NCBI RefSeq assembly: GCF_004745955.1
Contig: NZ_SRLD01000009.1
Span: 60,897-124,896, forward strand
Source of the DNA: Hymenobacter elongatus
GTDB lineage: Bacteria > Bacteroidota > Bacteroidia > Cytophagales > Hymenobacteraceae
Reading direction: 5' to 3'
Length of the DNA: 64,000 nt
In this document: positions 1 to 9,097 of the stretch, in pieces
Position numbering within the stretch: the first letter of the stretch is position 1
Layout: every line of letters starts with the position of its first letter
Notes under the pieces: model-generated
What the model was told of the DNA's origin: nothing
What the model saw: only the letters and a program-made list of their open reading frames with translations
The model's database searches: none
Translations under genes and position numbers: made by a program

Positions 1-310
1 GGATATTCTGCTGGGCCGGGTAGTGAAGCAGGGACTCGACGGAACCTGCCTCGACTTTTCGGCCGATGAGCAGGCGTCCGGGTCCTTGGTCAAAAAAACG
101 GTGAAGGTGCGCGCCGGCATCGATAAGGATACGAGCCGCAAGATCATGAAGCTCATCAAGGACAGCAAAATCAAAGTTGATGCCCAGGGTCAGGATGAGC
201 AGGTGCGGGTATCGGCCAAGAAAATCGATGACCTCCAGCAGATCATTGCCTTATTGCGGCAGAACGCCACCGACATTGGGCAGCCCCTGCAGTTCGTAAA
301 CATGAAATAA
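1..310 (+). CDS. yajQ: YajQ family nucleotide-binding protein (3' part)
   Basis: C-terminal part of a YajQ/UPF0234 protein. The frame is open from the window edge (codons begin at base 2) and ends with TAA at 308-310, so the true start lies upstream of the window. About 102 residues are visible of a family usually near 160 aa. The segment with VKKTVKVRAGIDKDTSRKI, IKDSKIKVDAQ and a QVRVSAKKIDDLQ stretch is typical of the second half of the fold. Members of this family bind cyclic di-GMP in some bacteria (established for Xanthomonas and Pseudomonas relatives); binding here is not shown. An internal GTG at 23 is unlikely to be the real start because the conserved frame runs through it. Confidence 0.9.
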   Translation, partial: DILLGRVVKQGLDGTCLDFSADEQASGSLVKKTVKVRAGIDKDTSRKIMKLIKDSKIKVDAQGQDEQVRVSAKKIDDLQQIIALLRQNATDIGQPLQFVNMK

Positions 311-390
311 GCCGGCCCCGACAAGCTGGTTTTACTCAGCTTTGCTGGCCGCTCGCTCATTCCCGATTTCTCATCTTTACCCCCAGCTCT

Positions 391-1155
391 GTGTTCGATA
401 TTTCTGCCTTTTCCAGTCCGCAAACATGGATCAGTTTGCTCACGCTGACGTTCATGGAAATCGTGCTGGGCATTGACAACATCATCTTCATTTCCATCGT
501 CGTCAACCGGCTGCCGCGCGAACAGCACAAGCGAGGCCGCACCATTGGCCTGATGCTGGCCTTGCTGTTCCGCATCGGGCTGTTGCTCAGTATTTCCTGG
601 ATTGTGAGCCTGAAAGAGCCGCTATTCACGCTGAATTTGCCCTTCCTGGAGCCCAATTTCGGTATATCGGGCCGGGACATTATTCTGCTGCTGGGGGGCT
701 TGTTTCTGCTGGGCAAGAGCACCACTGAAATTCATACCAAGCTGCAAGGCGAAGAAGATGGCGGCGGCACCGGCAAGTACGACAGTCTGCTGCGCGTCAT
801 CGTGCAGATCATCATCATCGATATCGTCTTCTCCTTCGATTCCATTCTGACCGCCGTGGGCCTGGTCGATAACGTCCTGGTGATGATTCTGGCCGTTATT
901 CTGGCTATGGGCGTCATGCTGGCTTTCTCGGGCTACATTGCCGACTTCGTCAACAAAAACCCGACAATCAAAATGCTGGCGCTGTCGTTCCTGATTATGA
1001 TCGGTATTATGCTGGTAATGGAGGCTTTCCACAAGGAGATTCCGAAGGGCTACGTTTACTTCGCCATGTTCTTCTCCCTGCTCGTGGAAACCCTCAATAT
1101 GCGCCTGCGCAAGAAGACGACCCCCGTACATCTGCGCGACTCTCAGTTCGACTAA
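391..1155 (+). CDS. TerC family integral membrane protein
   Basis: Multi-pass inner-membrane protein of 254 aa with a GTG start. Two family hallmarks are visible: MEIVLGIDNIIFIS in the first membrane segment and DIVFSFDSILTAVGL in the middle. Both carry membrane-embedded Asp residues thought to bind a metal ion. About seven hydrophobic segments are seen, with a polar loop (GEEDGGGTGKYDS) around residues 125-135. TerC/Alx-type proteins export metals, chiefly Mn2+, in several bacteria; the name comes from tellurite resistance. No other ter genes are nearby, so general metal homeostasis is more likely than tellurite resistance. Intrinsic terminator follows at 1196. Confidence 0.88.
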   Translation: MFDISAFSSPQTWISLLTLTFMEIVLGIDNIIFISIVVNRLPREQHKRGRTIGLMLALLFRIGLLLSISWIVSLKEPLFTLNLPFLEPNFGISGRDIILLLGGLFLLGKSTTEIHTKLQGEEDGGGTGKYDSLLRVIVQIIIIDIVFSFDSILTAVGLVDNVLVMILAVILAMGVMLAFSGYIADFVNKNPTIKMLALSFLIMIGIMLVMEAFHKEIPKGYVYFAMFFSLLVETLNMRLRKKTTPVHLRDSQFD

Positions 1156-1195
1156 ACAAGTCCGATGGCTGGCCGCCAAAACGGCCAATGCTAGT

Positions 1196-1235
1196 AAAAA
1201 AAGCCTGCTTCCACTATCGGAAGCAGGCTTTTTTG
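1196..1235. terminator. Bidirectional intrinsic terminator
   Basis: Stem AAGCCTGCTTCC / GGAAGCAGGCTT with a short loop (ACTATC), flanked by an A run on the left and a T run on the right. It sits between the convergent terC-like gene and the J-domain gene and can serve both. Confidence 0.9.
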
Positions 1236-1262
1236 TGGGTTCTTCGGGCCGCCCAGTTACTT

Positions 1263-2018
1263 TCAAAGCACAATGATGGCTACCAGCGCTCCGACCACCG
1301 TGGCTATGAGGGCGACATTGACGCGGGCGGCGTCGCTGAGCAATTGCCCCTGGGTGAGCCCGGCTAGCAGGAGCAGCAGGCCGGTAAGGACGAATAAGGT
1401 ATGGTACCTGAACAGCACCGCTACCTCGGTGCCATCGGGTAGGCGCGCACTCCGGATAAAGCCAAAAAGCCGGGATACGTGCACGTATAGGGGCGAGGTA
1501 GTTAGCTCCTGCGGCGTCCGGAAGCGGCCCTCGCTAGTCACGATGGTATAGATGTCGTCGCGGGCATCATAGACGACTGCTCCACTGGTGAAAGTGGCTG
1601 TCGCTTCATGTTGAAATCCGTAGTAATCGAGCACTACCAGCACTGCCAGCAGCAGCAGCACCTTGCCCCAAAGTCTGATCGGAGCCTGATAGGGCCGAAA
1701 GTCGATGGCCGTAGCGCGCTGCCGCTGAAACGGGGCCCGCGCCTGGGGCCGCGGCGACACGGGCGGTAGTGGACTAGCTAGTACCGCCCGGCGCGGCGGG
1801 TTTCGAGTAGCCCAGAGCAGCGCATCGTAGCCCTGTCGCCGGGTGGGGTTGCTCAATACATCGTAGGCCTCGTTCACGACCAGAAACTGCTGGTGAGCCT
1901 GTGGGTCGGTGGTGCGGTCGGGGTGGGTGCGCAACACCAGCCGGCGGTAGGCTCGTCGAATCTCGTCGGCAGTAGCCTGCTCCCCTACGCCCAGCGCCTG
2001 GTAATGAGTGCGCATCAT
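1263..2018 (-). CDS. Membrane-anchored J-domain (DnaJ-like) protein
   Basis: 251 aa. Residues about 5-70 form a J domain: THYQALGVGEQATADEIRRA, then the obligatory HPD motif (RTHPDR) and NEAYDVLSNPTRRQGYD. The J domain stimulates an Hsp70 (DnaK) ATPase. There is no G/F region and no zinc-finger domain, so this is a class III J protein. The rest holds a hydrophobic segment near residue 125 (LLLLAVLVVLDYY) and two near the C-terminus, so it is probably membrane-bound with the J domain in the cytoplasm. Its ATG overlaps the stop of the upstream gene (TGATG), suggesting translational coupling. The client is unknown. Confidence 0.85.
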   Translation of the reverse strand: MMRTHYQALGVGEQATADEIRRAYRRLVLRTHPDRTTDPQAHQQFLVVNEAYDVLSNPTRRQGYDALLWATRNPPRRAVLASPLPPVSPRPQARAPFQRQRATAIDFRPYQAPIRLWGKVLLLLAVLVVLDYYGFQHEATATFTSGAVVYDARDDIYTIVTSEGRFRTPQELTTSPLYVHVSRLFGFIRSARLPDGTEVAVLFRYHTLFVLTGLLLLLAGLTQGQLLSDAARVNVALIATVVGALVAIIVL

Positions 2019-2449
2019 CAGGCGGGGCCGCCCGCCGTGGTCAGGATTTCAGCCAGCGCGGCCAGCTGGCTCTGTACGCGTTGGGTGGCCAGCTCCAGAA
2101 TGCGGCGGTTCAACTCGGAGCGATGCTGCCGGTAAAAATCCTGCTCTGCCCGTGTGAACAGCCCCATGATGCTGCCTATAATGGTGTAGCGGAGCTTCAC
2201 GTTGCGGCCCAGCAGTTCGGCCACCGTGCGGTGCTGCTCGGTCGCGTCGCGGGCAATGAAAGCCATGTGGTGTTCCTGTATAAAATCAGCCACTATGGTC
2301 AGCAGCAGCTCATTTTGCAGCTTAAGCACGGGCCGTAGCGTACGGTGCTGAAAGTCACCGGTGGTTGAGTCCGGCTCAGTCGGTAGCGGGGTTGTCAGGT
2401 GCGGGCGCAGGGCCAGTAGGGCTTCGTCGGGAGATGCGGACGTCATCAT
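2018..2449 (-). CDS. Hypothetical protein coupled to J-domain gene
   Basis: 143 aa from the ATG at 2449. The frame extends further upstream, but that extension crosses the terminator hairpin at 2478-2510, so a later start (MMTSASPDEALLAL) was chosen. Soluble and mostly helical, with no signal peptide or membrane segment. The C-terminal half (AEQDFYRQHRSELNRRILE, then VQSQLAALAEIL) looks like helical bundle. I do not recognise the family. One-base overlap with the downstream J-domain gene suggests joint expression; a role as partner or substrate of that protein is a guess. Confidence 0.6.
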   Translation of the reverse strand: MMTSASPDEALLALRPHLTTPLPTEPDSTTGDFQHRTLRPVLKLQNELLLTIVADFIQEHHMAFIARDATEQHRTVAELLGRNVKLRYTIIGSIMGLFTRAEQDFYRQHRSELNRRILELATQRVQSQLAALAEILTTAGGPA

Positions 2450-2474
2450 AGAAGGACAGGAGATAGTAAAGAAC

Positions 2475-2512
2475 CGAAAAACCCGCCCGGCGCGGGGCCA
2501 GACGGGTTTTGT
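2475..2512 (-). terminator. Intrinsic terminator after the M36 peptidase gene
   Basis: Hairpin AAAACCCGCC...GACGGGTTTT with a GC-rich inner part, 25 bases beyond the stop codon of the leftward peptidase gene. A runs on the + strand give the T tract for the minus-strand transcript. Confidence 0.75.
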
Positions 2513-2537
2513 ATACGCACGTAGCAAGAAGCAGGAC

Positions 2538-5210
2538 TTAGTGCTGCACCATTACCTTTTTGGTAATTGTGCCTTCTGAGGTAGTCAGGCGCACCACGTA
2601 GATGCCGTTGGCCAGCTCGGTGGTGCTCAGGCGAATTCCTTCGGCCTGAATACGCGCCGCCGAAGCCGAGGCCGTCAGAACGGTGCGGCCGAGCAGCGTC
2701 AGCAGCTCCACCTTCACTGGCACAGAGCTGCTTACCTGCGTGCGCACGGTCAGCTGATTCTGAGCCGGGTTAGGATACACCTCTACCAGCTTTTCGTTCA
2801 GGGCTTTCTGCGTGCTTAGCACAGTTGGCAGCTGGAAGCCGGCGGCGTTGTCGGTGAGCGAGCTGCTGCTGCCCTGCACAGCGTTTGCGCCCATGCCCCG
2901 ACGGGCAAATACCTGCCAGATCAGAGCGGAGTTAGCGGCCCCGTTGTTAATGGTATCGGCCTTTAGGATGGCGTTGCGGCCGTCCAGGAAGCCGGGACTG
3001 CACTTCTGCAGCTTGCAGCCGTCGAGCACCAGTTGCAGCGCAATGTTGTTGCCGCCGGTAGCCGCCGTCAGATCATTATTGTAGCCGTGGCGGTTGATGA
3101 GAGCCCAGTTCAGGTCCCACAGGGTGGAGGCCCATACATACCCGATGCTGTGTACCGCCGTGTAGCCCGTAGTGCCCACCAAGCCATACGTGGCCGGGTT
3201 GACGCTCATATCGGTGCTGTAGCGGGTAGGCCGGATGCCCCGGCCGGTAACGGGCTCGGAAGAAGCATAGGTGCCGATGCCCCGGCCGGTAGTGCCCACA
3301 TCGCCGGGTTTAGTTGTCATCCACAGGCCAAAAAAGTCGCTCCAGCCTTCCCCCATCTGCTCGGCATTGCCGAGGCAGCTGGAGTTACCGGGGCCGCCAG
3401 TGAGGCGGATAGAGATGCCGTGGCCGTATTCGTGGGCAATAATGCCGTTGTCGAAGTCGCCGTCACGGTAGTACACAACTCCGGAAGCCGAAATCGATAC
3501 CGTCTGGCCTCCGCGCGCGGCTGTTTTCAACCGCTCACCGTCCGCCTTCGTGACGAACACCGACGGAATACGCAGGCCCACAGTATCGGGAGCAGTACCG
3601 CTCATACGGATCAGCGTGGTAGTGTTCGGGACGCTGTCCATCATGATAACCATGCGGGCACCGGCATCTTGCGCATTCTTGATTTTACTGGCGAAGCCGC
3701 ATTTGCCCCGCTCAATCAGCGCGATGCTGCCATTCACTGCGGCTGCATTCACCAGCGGTACGTTGCAGCCCCGCTCCGGCTTCGCCGAGCCATCATTTAC
3801 CACCACCAGGTTGGCCGTGATGGGGCCGGTTGCCTGGAGCTTGCGGCCCAGTGAGCTTTCCAGCGCCGTTAGCGGGCCCGCCAGGGTAGCCGGTGCCGTT
3901 ACGTTAATGGTCAGCTCCGACTTTTCCCACAGGTACATCTGCATGCGGGGAGCGGTGCCATCTACTGGGGCCGAGAAATTGGCGTTGTTCAGGTTTGGTA
4001 CCGGCAACGCAGCACCATCCTGGGCCTCAGCCCGCACGGCGTCGTTGGCCAGGCCGGCGGTGCCGTAGTTTTTCAGCTGGAAATTCCCGCTCGCCTCGTT
4101 GAAGCCTTTCAGGCCCATTACGTCGTGAATCAGGTTGTTCCAGTAGAACAGATTCACCACGGCCGCGTTGAGGTTGCTGATGGGCAATGCCGCCTGAACC
4201 GCGTTGAAGGGGAAGTCAAATTCCAGGTTTGCCCCGCCGTCGGGGCTTACGCTGGTACCGGCCGTGTACACGTTCCGGTTCGAGCGGTCGTCGTAGGCGT
4301 GCACGTTGTTGCCGCGCGTGATGGTAAACTCCGCGCCGGCTACTCCATCGGTATCGTGCCAGCCGAAGGGCGAGGCCACGGCATTAGCCGGGTTCACTAC
4401 CACTGCGCGGTTGCCATGGCTGGGGCTTTCTATCGTGAGGGGCCACACATTGTAGCTATTGGCTACGCTGGGGCGGCTACCCGTGCCGGTAGCAGGCTGG
4501 GCGCGCGCGGCGGCGGCCATCTGCGCCACCGGCTGCGTCAGCGCTGATATACCGAAGCTCTCACTGATCGTGTAATCGGTTTTATCGAGGAGTGCTCCAT
4601 TGGCCGCATCCACGCGGGCGTTCCAGTAGTGCTCAGCCGATAGGGGAGCTATGGTCACGTCCCACACCAGGCGCAACGAACCATCGGGCAGGGGCAAATA
4701 CATCAGCTTTACCTGAATGTTGTCCAGCGAGATACCACCATCGTTGAACTCGATTCCTTCGGCGGCCGCGCCGGCTTTCACCACCCGTAAGCTGCGCGGG
4801 GCGGGCATATTCAGGCCTCGGGCTGCTGCCGCTACGGCTTGCTCAGCCGTGAGGGTAGGAGCGGCAGTGCGGGCTATTTCCGTGACGTTGGGCAAGAAGC
4901 TGCTGTGCAGGCTGGCCAGCTTTCCGGCGCGGTCCACGTGCACGTCGGCTACGGCACCATATATTTCGACGCCTTGGTGGCGCTGGCGCAGATAACTATG
5001 CGTCACGCCGTTGTGCGCATCCGTGTACTGGCTCGTAACCGCCGGGTTCAGGAGGTCGGCCTCACTGAGACCCAAGCGGCTGCGCTGGGCGGTGAGTTGG
5101 CTAAGCGCCCGGTTGGATTGAGGACTCTGAGCCGAAGCCAGGGCTGGAATAGCCAATAAAGCGGCGGCGGCTAGTGCCCGTACCGCAGACGTAGTAGAAG
5201 TTGACTTCAT
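2538..5210 (-). CDS. Secreted M36 (fungalysin-type) metalloprotease with T9SS sorting tail
   Basis: 890 aa zinc endopeptidase exported through Sec and then T9SS. Signal peptide at residues 1-27 (AAALLAIPALASAQ). An FTP-like propeptide region covers about 40-215 (HSYLRQRHQGVEIYGAVADV). The catalytic domain has HEYGH at 593-597 (IIAHEYGHGISIRLTGG) and a following EGWSDFFG near 627 supplying the third zinc ligand. A PA (protease-associated) domain appears inserted at about 450-575 (RGKCGFASKIKNAQDAGA). The last ~80 residues (VEVYPNPAQNQLTVRT ... VVRLTTSEGTITKKVMV) are a T9SS type A sorting domain, removed on surface attachment or release. Likely role: extracellular protein degradation. An exact -7 box lies upstream. 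Confidence 0.93.
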   Translation of the reverse strand: MKSTSTTSAVRALAAAALLAIPALASAQSPQSNRALSQLTAQRSRLGLSEADLLNPAVTSQYTDAHNGVTHSYLRQRHQGVEIYGAVADVHVDRAGKLASLHSSFLPNVTEIARTAAPTLTAEQAVAAAARGLNMPAPRSLRVVKAGAAAEGIEFNDGGISLDNIQVKLMYLPLPDGSLRLVWDVTIAPLSAEHYWNARVDAANGALLDKTDYTISESFGISALTQPVAQMAAAARAQPATGTGSRPSVANSYNVWPLTIESPSHGNRAVVVNPANAVASPFGWHDTDGVAGAEFTITRGNNVHAYDDRSNRNVYTAGTSVSPDGGANLEFDFPFNAVQAALPISNLNAAVVNLFYWNNLIHDVMGLKGFNEASGNFQLKNYGTAGLANDAVRAEAQDGAALPVPNLNNANFSAPVDGTAPRMQMYLWEKSELTINVTAPATLAGPLTALESSLGRKLQATGPITANLVVVNDGSAKPERGCNVPLVNAAAVNGSIALIERGKCGFASKIKNAQDAGARMVIMMDSVPNTTTLIRMSGTAPDTVGLRIPSVFVTKADGERLKTAARGGQTVSISASGVVYYRDGDFDNGIIAHEYGHGISIRLTGGPGNSSCLGNAEQMGEGWSDFFGLWMTTKPGDVGTTGRGIGTYASSEPVTGRGIRPTRYSTDMSVNPATYGLVGTTGYTAVHSIGYVWASTLWDLNWALINRHGYNNDLTAATGGNNIALQLVLDGCKLQKCSPGFLDGRNAILKADTINNGAANSALIWQVFARRGMGANAVQGSSSSLTDNAAGFQLPTVLSTQKALNEKLVEVYPNPAQNQLTVRTQVSSSVPVKVELLTLLGRTVLTASASAARIQAEGIRLSTTELANGIYVVRLTTSEGTITKKVMVQH

Positions 5211-5273
5211 AGAAAGAGGTTGGAGAAAAAAGGAAAAAGCTGCCAGATGTTACCAATCTTCTCAGCTTATGCT

Positions 5274-5281
5274 CAAATCTA
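5274..5281 (-). promoter_or_regulatory. Bacteroidota -7 promoter box for the M36 peptidase
   Basis: TAGATTTG on the minus strand, an exact match to TAnnTTTG, 64 bases upstream of the ATG at 5210. No clear -33 TTG at the usual distance. Confidence 0.55.
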
Positions 5282-5392
5282 CACAGGTTTCGTTATAAAA
5301 CCTTGCCTTCTGTTGTCAACTCTACTAGTTTAGCTGTTTTTGCCCACTGGAAGGAGTATTGGGGTATAAATGCTCAAATACTGTACTATTTA

Positions 5393-5932
5393 TCAGCCCC
5401 TCGCCGTTTCCAGCTTGCTGATAAAGTCCCACAATACGACCCCCGCCGCTACCGATACATTCAACGAGTGTTTGGTTCCAAACTGCGGAATCTCCACCGC
5501 CGCGTCGCACAGGGCCAGCACCTCATCATCCACCCCGAATACTTCGTTGCCCATCACCAGCGCGTAGGGCTGGCCCGGTGCGGGCCGGAAGGCGGGCAGC
5601 AGCTGGCTGTCGTCGGTTTGCTCCACGGCCACCACCACGTAGCCGGCCGCTTTCAACTGCTGAATAGCCTCTACCGTGGTGGCCGCGTATTCCCACGCTA
5701 CCGACTCGGTGCTGCCCAGGGCCGTCTTGGTGATTTCGCGCTGGGGCGGGCGGCCCGTGATGCCGCAGAGCCAGATTTTTTCGATGGCAAACGCGTCGGC
5801 GGTGCGGAAGGCGGAGCCCACGTTGTGCAGGCTGCGCACATTGTCGAGCACCAGGGTCAGGGGGAATTTTTGCGTACTTTTGAAGTCTGCCACCGAGAGC
5901 CGGTTCAGCTCTTCCATTGTTCTTTTGCGCAT
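5393..5932 (-). CDS. SpoU/TrmH family RNA 2'-O-methyltransferase
   Basis: 179 aa SPOUT-fold methyltransferase that transfers methyl from SAM to a ribose 2'-OH of tRNA or rRNA. Motif 1 is SLHNVGSAFRTADAF with the Asn and Arg typical of TrmH. Motifs 2 and 3 are LVMGNEVFGVDDEVL and VEIPQFGTKHSLNVSVAAGV, which build the SAM-binding trefoil knot. The start MRKRTMEELNRLSV at 5932 was chosen over an upstream ATG at 6037. A -7 box lies 21 bases before it, and the upstream extension (proline/arginine-rich) is not family-like. It is divergent from mutS. The exact RNA target cannot be read from sequence. Confidence 0.88.
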   Translation of the reverse strand: MRKRTMEELNRLSVADFKSTQKFPLTLVLDNVRSLHNVGSAFRTADAFAIEKIWLCGITGRPPQREITKTALGSTESVAWEYAATTVEAIQQLKAAGYVVVAVEQTDDSQLLPAFRPAPGQPYALVMGNEVFGVDDEVLALCDAAVEIPQFGTKHSLNVSVAAGVVLWDFISKLETARG

Positions 5933-5952
5933 TGCCGACAAGGTATTTTGCC

Positions 5953-5960
5953 CAAAGGTA
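5953..5960 (-). promoter_or_regulatory. -7 promoter box for the TrmH-like gene
   Basis: TACCTTTG on the minus strand, exact TAnnTTTG, giving a predicted leader of about 15 nt before the ATG at 5932. This supports that start over the longer frame. Confidence 0.6.
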
Positions 5961-6119
5961 GCCCACCCCGCCCGTTGTGCCGCCGGCGTGGAACCGGGGC
6001 GGCGGCGACGGTTGTTGGCAGGTGTTTTTGTATTCACCGCTCACGCGCTTCCGGGTGCGTTCTATTCTCTTATCGAATATCCTTTGCGTACTGCCTCCAC
6101 TCCGAAGAAGCCGGTGCCT

Positions 6120-8849
6120 ATGCACGGCACGCTGGGGCCTGCCCCGGTGATTGATACGCCGCTGATGAAGCAGTATTATCAGCTCAAAGAGCAGCACCCC
6201 GGCGCGTTGCTGCTGTTCCGCGTCGGCGACTTCTACGAAACCTTCGGCGAGGATGCCGTGACCAGCTCCCGCATCCTGGATATCACGCTCACCAAGCGCG
6301 GGGCCGGCACCGCCTCCGAAACTCCGCTGGCCGGCTTCCCCCACCACGCCCTCGATACGTACCTGCCCAAGCTGGTGCGGGCCGGGCAGCGCGTCGCCAT
6401 CTGCGACCAGCTCGAAGACCCCAAACAGGCCAAAGGTCTCGTCAAGCGTGGTATCACGGAGCTGGTTACGCCTGGCGTGTCGTTCAATGACAACGTGCTG
6501 GAGCGCCGCTCCAACAACTATCTGGCCGCTGTGCACTTCGGCAAGCAGGAGGCCGGCATTGCCTTCCTCGATATTAGCACCGGCGAGTTTCTGGTGGCCC
6601 AGGGCGACCATAACTACCTGGGCAAGCTGCTGCAGAATTTCTCGCCGGCCGAAGTACTGTTTTGCAAAAAGAGCCGCCAGGAGTTTGAGCAGCACTACGG
6701 CCCCGACTATTGCCACTATGCCTTGGACGAGTGGGTTTTTGGGGCCGACTACACCTACGAAACCCTGACGCGCCATTTCAACACGGCCTCGCTCAAAGGC
6801 TTTGGCATCGACGGGCTGCGCGAAGGCATCACGGCGGCGGGCTGCATCATGCACTACCTGGCCGAAACCAAGCACACCGATATTGGCCACATTGCCAGCA
6901 TCGGGCGGCTGGAAGAGGATAAATACGTGTGGCTCGACCGGTTCACGGTCCGCAACCTGGAGTTGGTCCACGCCCAGCATCCCGGCGGCGTGCCGCTGAT
7001 TGATATTCTGGACCAAACCGTGACGCCGATGGGCGCGCGCCTGCTACGCAAATGGGTGGTGCTGCCCCTCAAGGAGCCCGTCCAGATTCAGCGCCGCCTC
7101 GATACGGTGGAAGGCCTGCTCGATAACCCCGAATTGCTGGGCGAACTGGTGCAGCAGCTCAAGCAGATCAACGACCTGGAGCGCCTGATTTCTAAGGTGG
7201 CCGTGCGCCGTATCAATCCCCGGGAGTTGATTCAGCTGAGCCGGGCGCTAGACGCCGTCGGCCCGATCCGGGAGCTGCTGGCGGCTTCCGGCATGCGGGC
7301 CTTGCAGAAGCTGGCCGACCAGCTTAATCCCTGCGAAACGCTGCGGGAGGAAATCAAGACCAAAATCCGCCCCGACGCGCCCATTCTTACCAACCAGGGC
7401 AACGTGCTGAACGAAGGCATCGACGCGGAGTTGGATGAGCTGCGCAGCATTGCCTTTTCGGGCAAAGACTACCTGTTTCAACTCCAGCAGCGCGAAATTC
7501 AGAACACGGGTATTTCGTCGCTGAAAGTGGCTTACAACCGGGTTTTTGGTTACTATCTCGAAGTTACGAACTCCCACAAAGACAAGGTGCCCGCCACCTG
7601 GATTCGGAAGCAGACGCTGGTGAATGCGGAGCGCTACATTACGGAGGAGCTGAAAACCTACGAGGAAAAAATTCTGCACGCCGAGGAGCGCCTGTTCGTC
7701 ATCGAGCAGAATCTGTATAACGAGCTGGTGCTGTCGGCCCTGGATTTCGTACCCCAGATTCAGCAGAATGCCCGCGCCATCGGCATCCTCGACTGCCTGG
7801 CCTCGTTTGCCGCCACGGCCCGGCAGCAGCGCTACGTGAAGCCGGTCGTAAACGACTCGACCCTGCTCGATATCCGCGCCGGCCGCCACCCCGTGATTGA
7901 GCGGCAGCTGCCCCCCGGCGAGTCCTACATTCCTAACGACATTCGTCTCGACCAGGACGACCAGCAAATCGTGGTCATCACTGGCCCCAACATGGCCGGC
8001 AAATCGGCGCTGCTACGCCAAACGGCCCTGATTGTGCTGCTGGCCCAAATCGGCTCCTTCGTGCCCGCCGACGCGGCCACCATCGGCGTCATCGACAAGA
8101 TTTTCACCCGCGTAGGCGCTTCCGACAACCTCAGCAAGGGCGAAAGTACCTTCATGGTGGAAATGACCGAAACGGCCAGCATCCTCAACAACTTGTCGGA
8201 TAGAAGCCTGGTGCTGATGGACGAAATCGGGCGCGGCACCAGCACCTACGACGGTATCAGCATTGCCTGGGCCATTGTAGAGCACCTGCACAACAACCCC
8301 AGGGCGCGGGCCAAAACGCTGTTTGCGACGCACTACCACGAGCTGAACCAGCTGGCCGACGACTGCCCGCGCGTGCGCAACTACAACGTAGCGGTGCGCG
8401 AGGCCGATGGCCGCATCCTTTTCATGCGCAAGCTGGTAGAAGGCGGCTCCGAGCACAGCTTCGGTATTCATGTGGCGCGCATGGCGGGTATGCCCACTGC
8501 CGTGGTGCTGCGGGCCAACGAAATCATGCACCATTTGGAGCAGGAGCGCGCTTCTACGGGTCTGGAAGGCGGGCCTACTGCGTTCGATGACGTGCTGGCC
8601 GGCCTGGAAAATACGCCCAACTCTCCGCCCGCTGCCGCTGCGCGCCGGGGCCCGGTGGCGCAGCCCGCCGCCGCCGTTGCCACCGCGCCCCGGCCCAGCC
8701 TGCAGCTCAGTATGTTCGAGCCCGTCGACCCGGCTTTGGAGCGCATCCGGGAGCTGCTCGCGCACTTGGATGTGAACACGCTTACGCCAATCGAAGCCCT
8801 GCTAAAGCTGAATGAGCTGAAGCTGATCTTGGGTGCCAAAAACAAATAG
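6120..8849 (+). CDS. mutS: DNA mismatch repair ATPase MutS
   Basis: 909 aa from the ATG at 6120. It recognises mismatches and small loops and licenses MutL. The N-terminal mismatch-binding domain begins TPLMKQYYQLKEQHPGALLL, and the FYETF segment holds the conserved Phe-x-Glu that stacks on the mispaired base. Core and clamp domains follow (VFGYYLEVTNSHKDKVP). The ABC ATPase has Walker A GPNMAGKS near residues 621-628, signature-region STFMVEM, Walker B LVLMDEIGRGTSTYDG and the FATHYHEL segment. The C-terminal LTPIEALLKLNELK is the usual MutS tail. The open frame extends upstream of 6120, but that part overlaps the divergent methyltransferase and is not conserved-looking. MutS1 type, not MutS2, because no Smr domain is seen. 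Confidence 0.97.
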   Translation: MHGTLGPAPVIDTPLMKQYYQLKEQHPGALLLFRVGDFYETFGEDAVTSSRILDITLTKRGAGTASETPLAGFPHHALDTYLPKLVRAGQRVAICDQLEDPKQAKGLVKRGITELVTPGVSFNDNVLERRSNNYLAAVHFGKQEAGIAFLDISTGEFLVAQGDHNYLGKLLQNFSPAEVLFCKKSRQEFEQHYGPDYCHYALDEWVFGADYTYETLTRHFNTASLKGFGIDGLREGITAAGCIMHYLAETKHTDIGHIASIGRLEEDKYVWLDRFTVRNLELVHAQHPGGVPLIDILDQTVTPMGARLLRKWVVLPLKEPVQIQRRLDTVEGLLDNPELLGELVQQLKQINDLERLISKVAVRRINPRELIQLSRALDAVGPIRELLAASGMRALQKLADQLNPCETLREEIKTKIRPDAPILTNQGNVLNEGIDAELDELRSIAFSGKDYLFQLQQREIQNTGISSLKVAYNRVFGYYLEVTNSHKDKVPATWIRKQTLVNAERYITEELKTYEEKILHAEERLFVIEQNLYNELVLSALDFVPQIQQNARAIGILDCLASFAATARQQRYVKPVVNDSTLLDIRAGRHPVIERQLPPGESYIPNDIRLDQDDQQIVVITGPNMAGKSALLRQTALIVLLAQIGSFVPADAATIGVIDKIFTRVGASDNLSKGESTFMVEMTETASILNNLSDRSLVLMDEIGRGTSTYDGISIAWAIVEHLHNNPRARAKTLFATHYHELNQLADDCPRVRNYNVAVREADGRILFMRKLVEGGSEHSFGIHVARMAGMPTAVVLRANEIMHHLEQERASTGLEGGPTAFDDVLAGLENTPNSPPAAAARRGPVAQPAAAVATAPRPSLQLSMFEPVDPALERIRELLAHLDVNTLTPIEALLKLNELKLILGAKNK

Positions 8850-8959
8850 TGCGACCTTATTGAGGTCTTAAGGCAGTGGTTTTTGAAAATAATGTGCTTG
8901 AAAATGAGCTAGAAGCGCTTTTTCAAGCCGTAATTCGGAGGAAATATTTGGGGTAGGGC

Positions 8960-8989
8960 TTGCCTGAAAGAAAAACGGTAGTACCTTTG
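8960..8989 (+). promoter_or_regulatory. Canonical Bacteroidota promoter for tRNA-Gly
   Basis: TTG at 8960-8962, a 19-base spacer, then TACCTTTG at 8982-8989. This matches both the -33 and -7 elements of the Bacteroidota primary sigma factor. Predicted start is roughly 28 bases before the tRNA. Confidence 0.8.
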
Positions 8990-9023
8990 TCACACCAAAA
9001 CGCCACTACGGTGGCTGACTCAA

Positions 9024-9096
9024 GCGAGAGTAGCTCAGTTGGTAGAGCGCGACCTTGCCAAGGTCGAGGTCGCGAGTTCGAACCTCGTCTCCCGCT
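9024..9096 (+). tRNA. tRNA-Gly (anticodon GCC)
   Basis: 73-base cloverleaf. Acceptor GCGAGAG pairs with CTCCCGC except for an A-C opposition at pair 4-69. The D arm is GCTC/GAGC. The anticodon stem CGACC/GGTCG encloses loop TTGCCAA, so the anticodon is GCC. The T arm has TTCGAAC. The 3' CCA is not encoded. Confidence 0.95.
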
Positions 9097-9097
9097 C

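Noticed and set aside
391..1155. Tellurite-resistance cluster around the TerC-like gene
   Set aside because: No other ter genes; TerC-like proteins are widespread metal exporters.
5526..7016. Long minus-strand frame overlapping mutS
   Set aside because: Opposite strand of well-conserved mutS and of the methyltransferase gene; GC-rich codon bias leaves such frames open.
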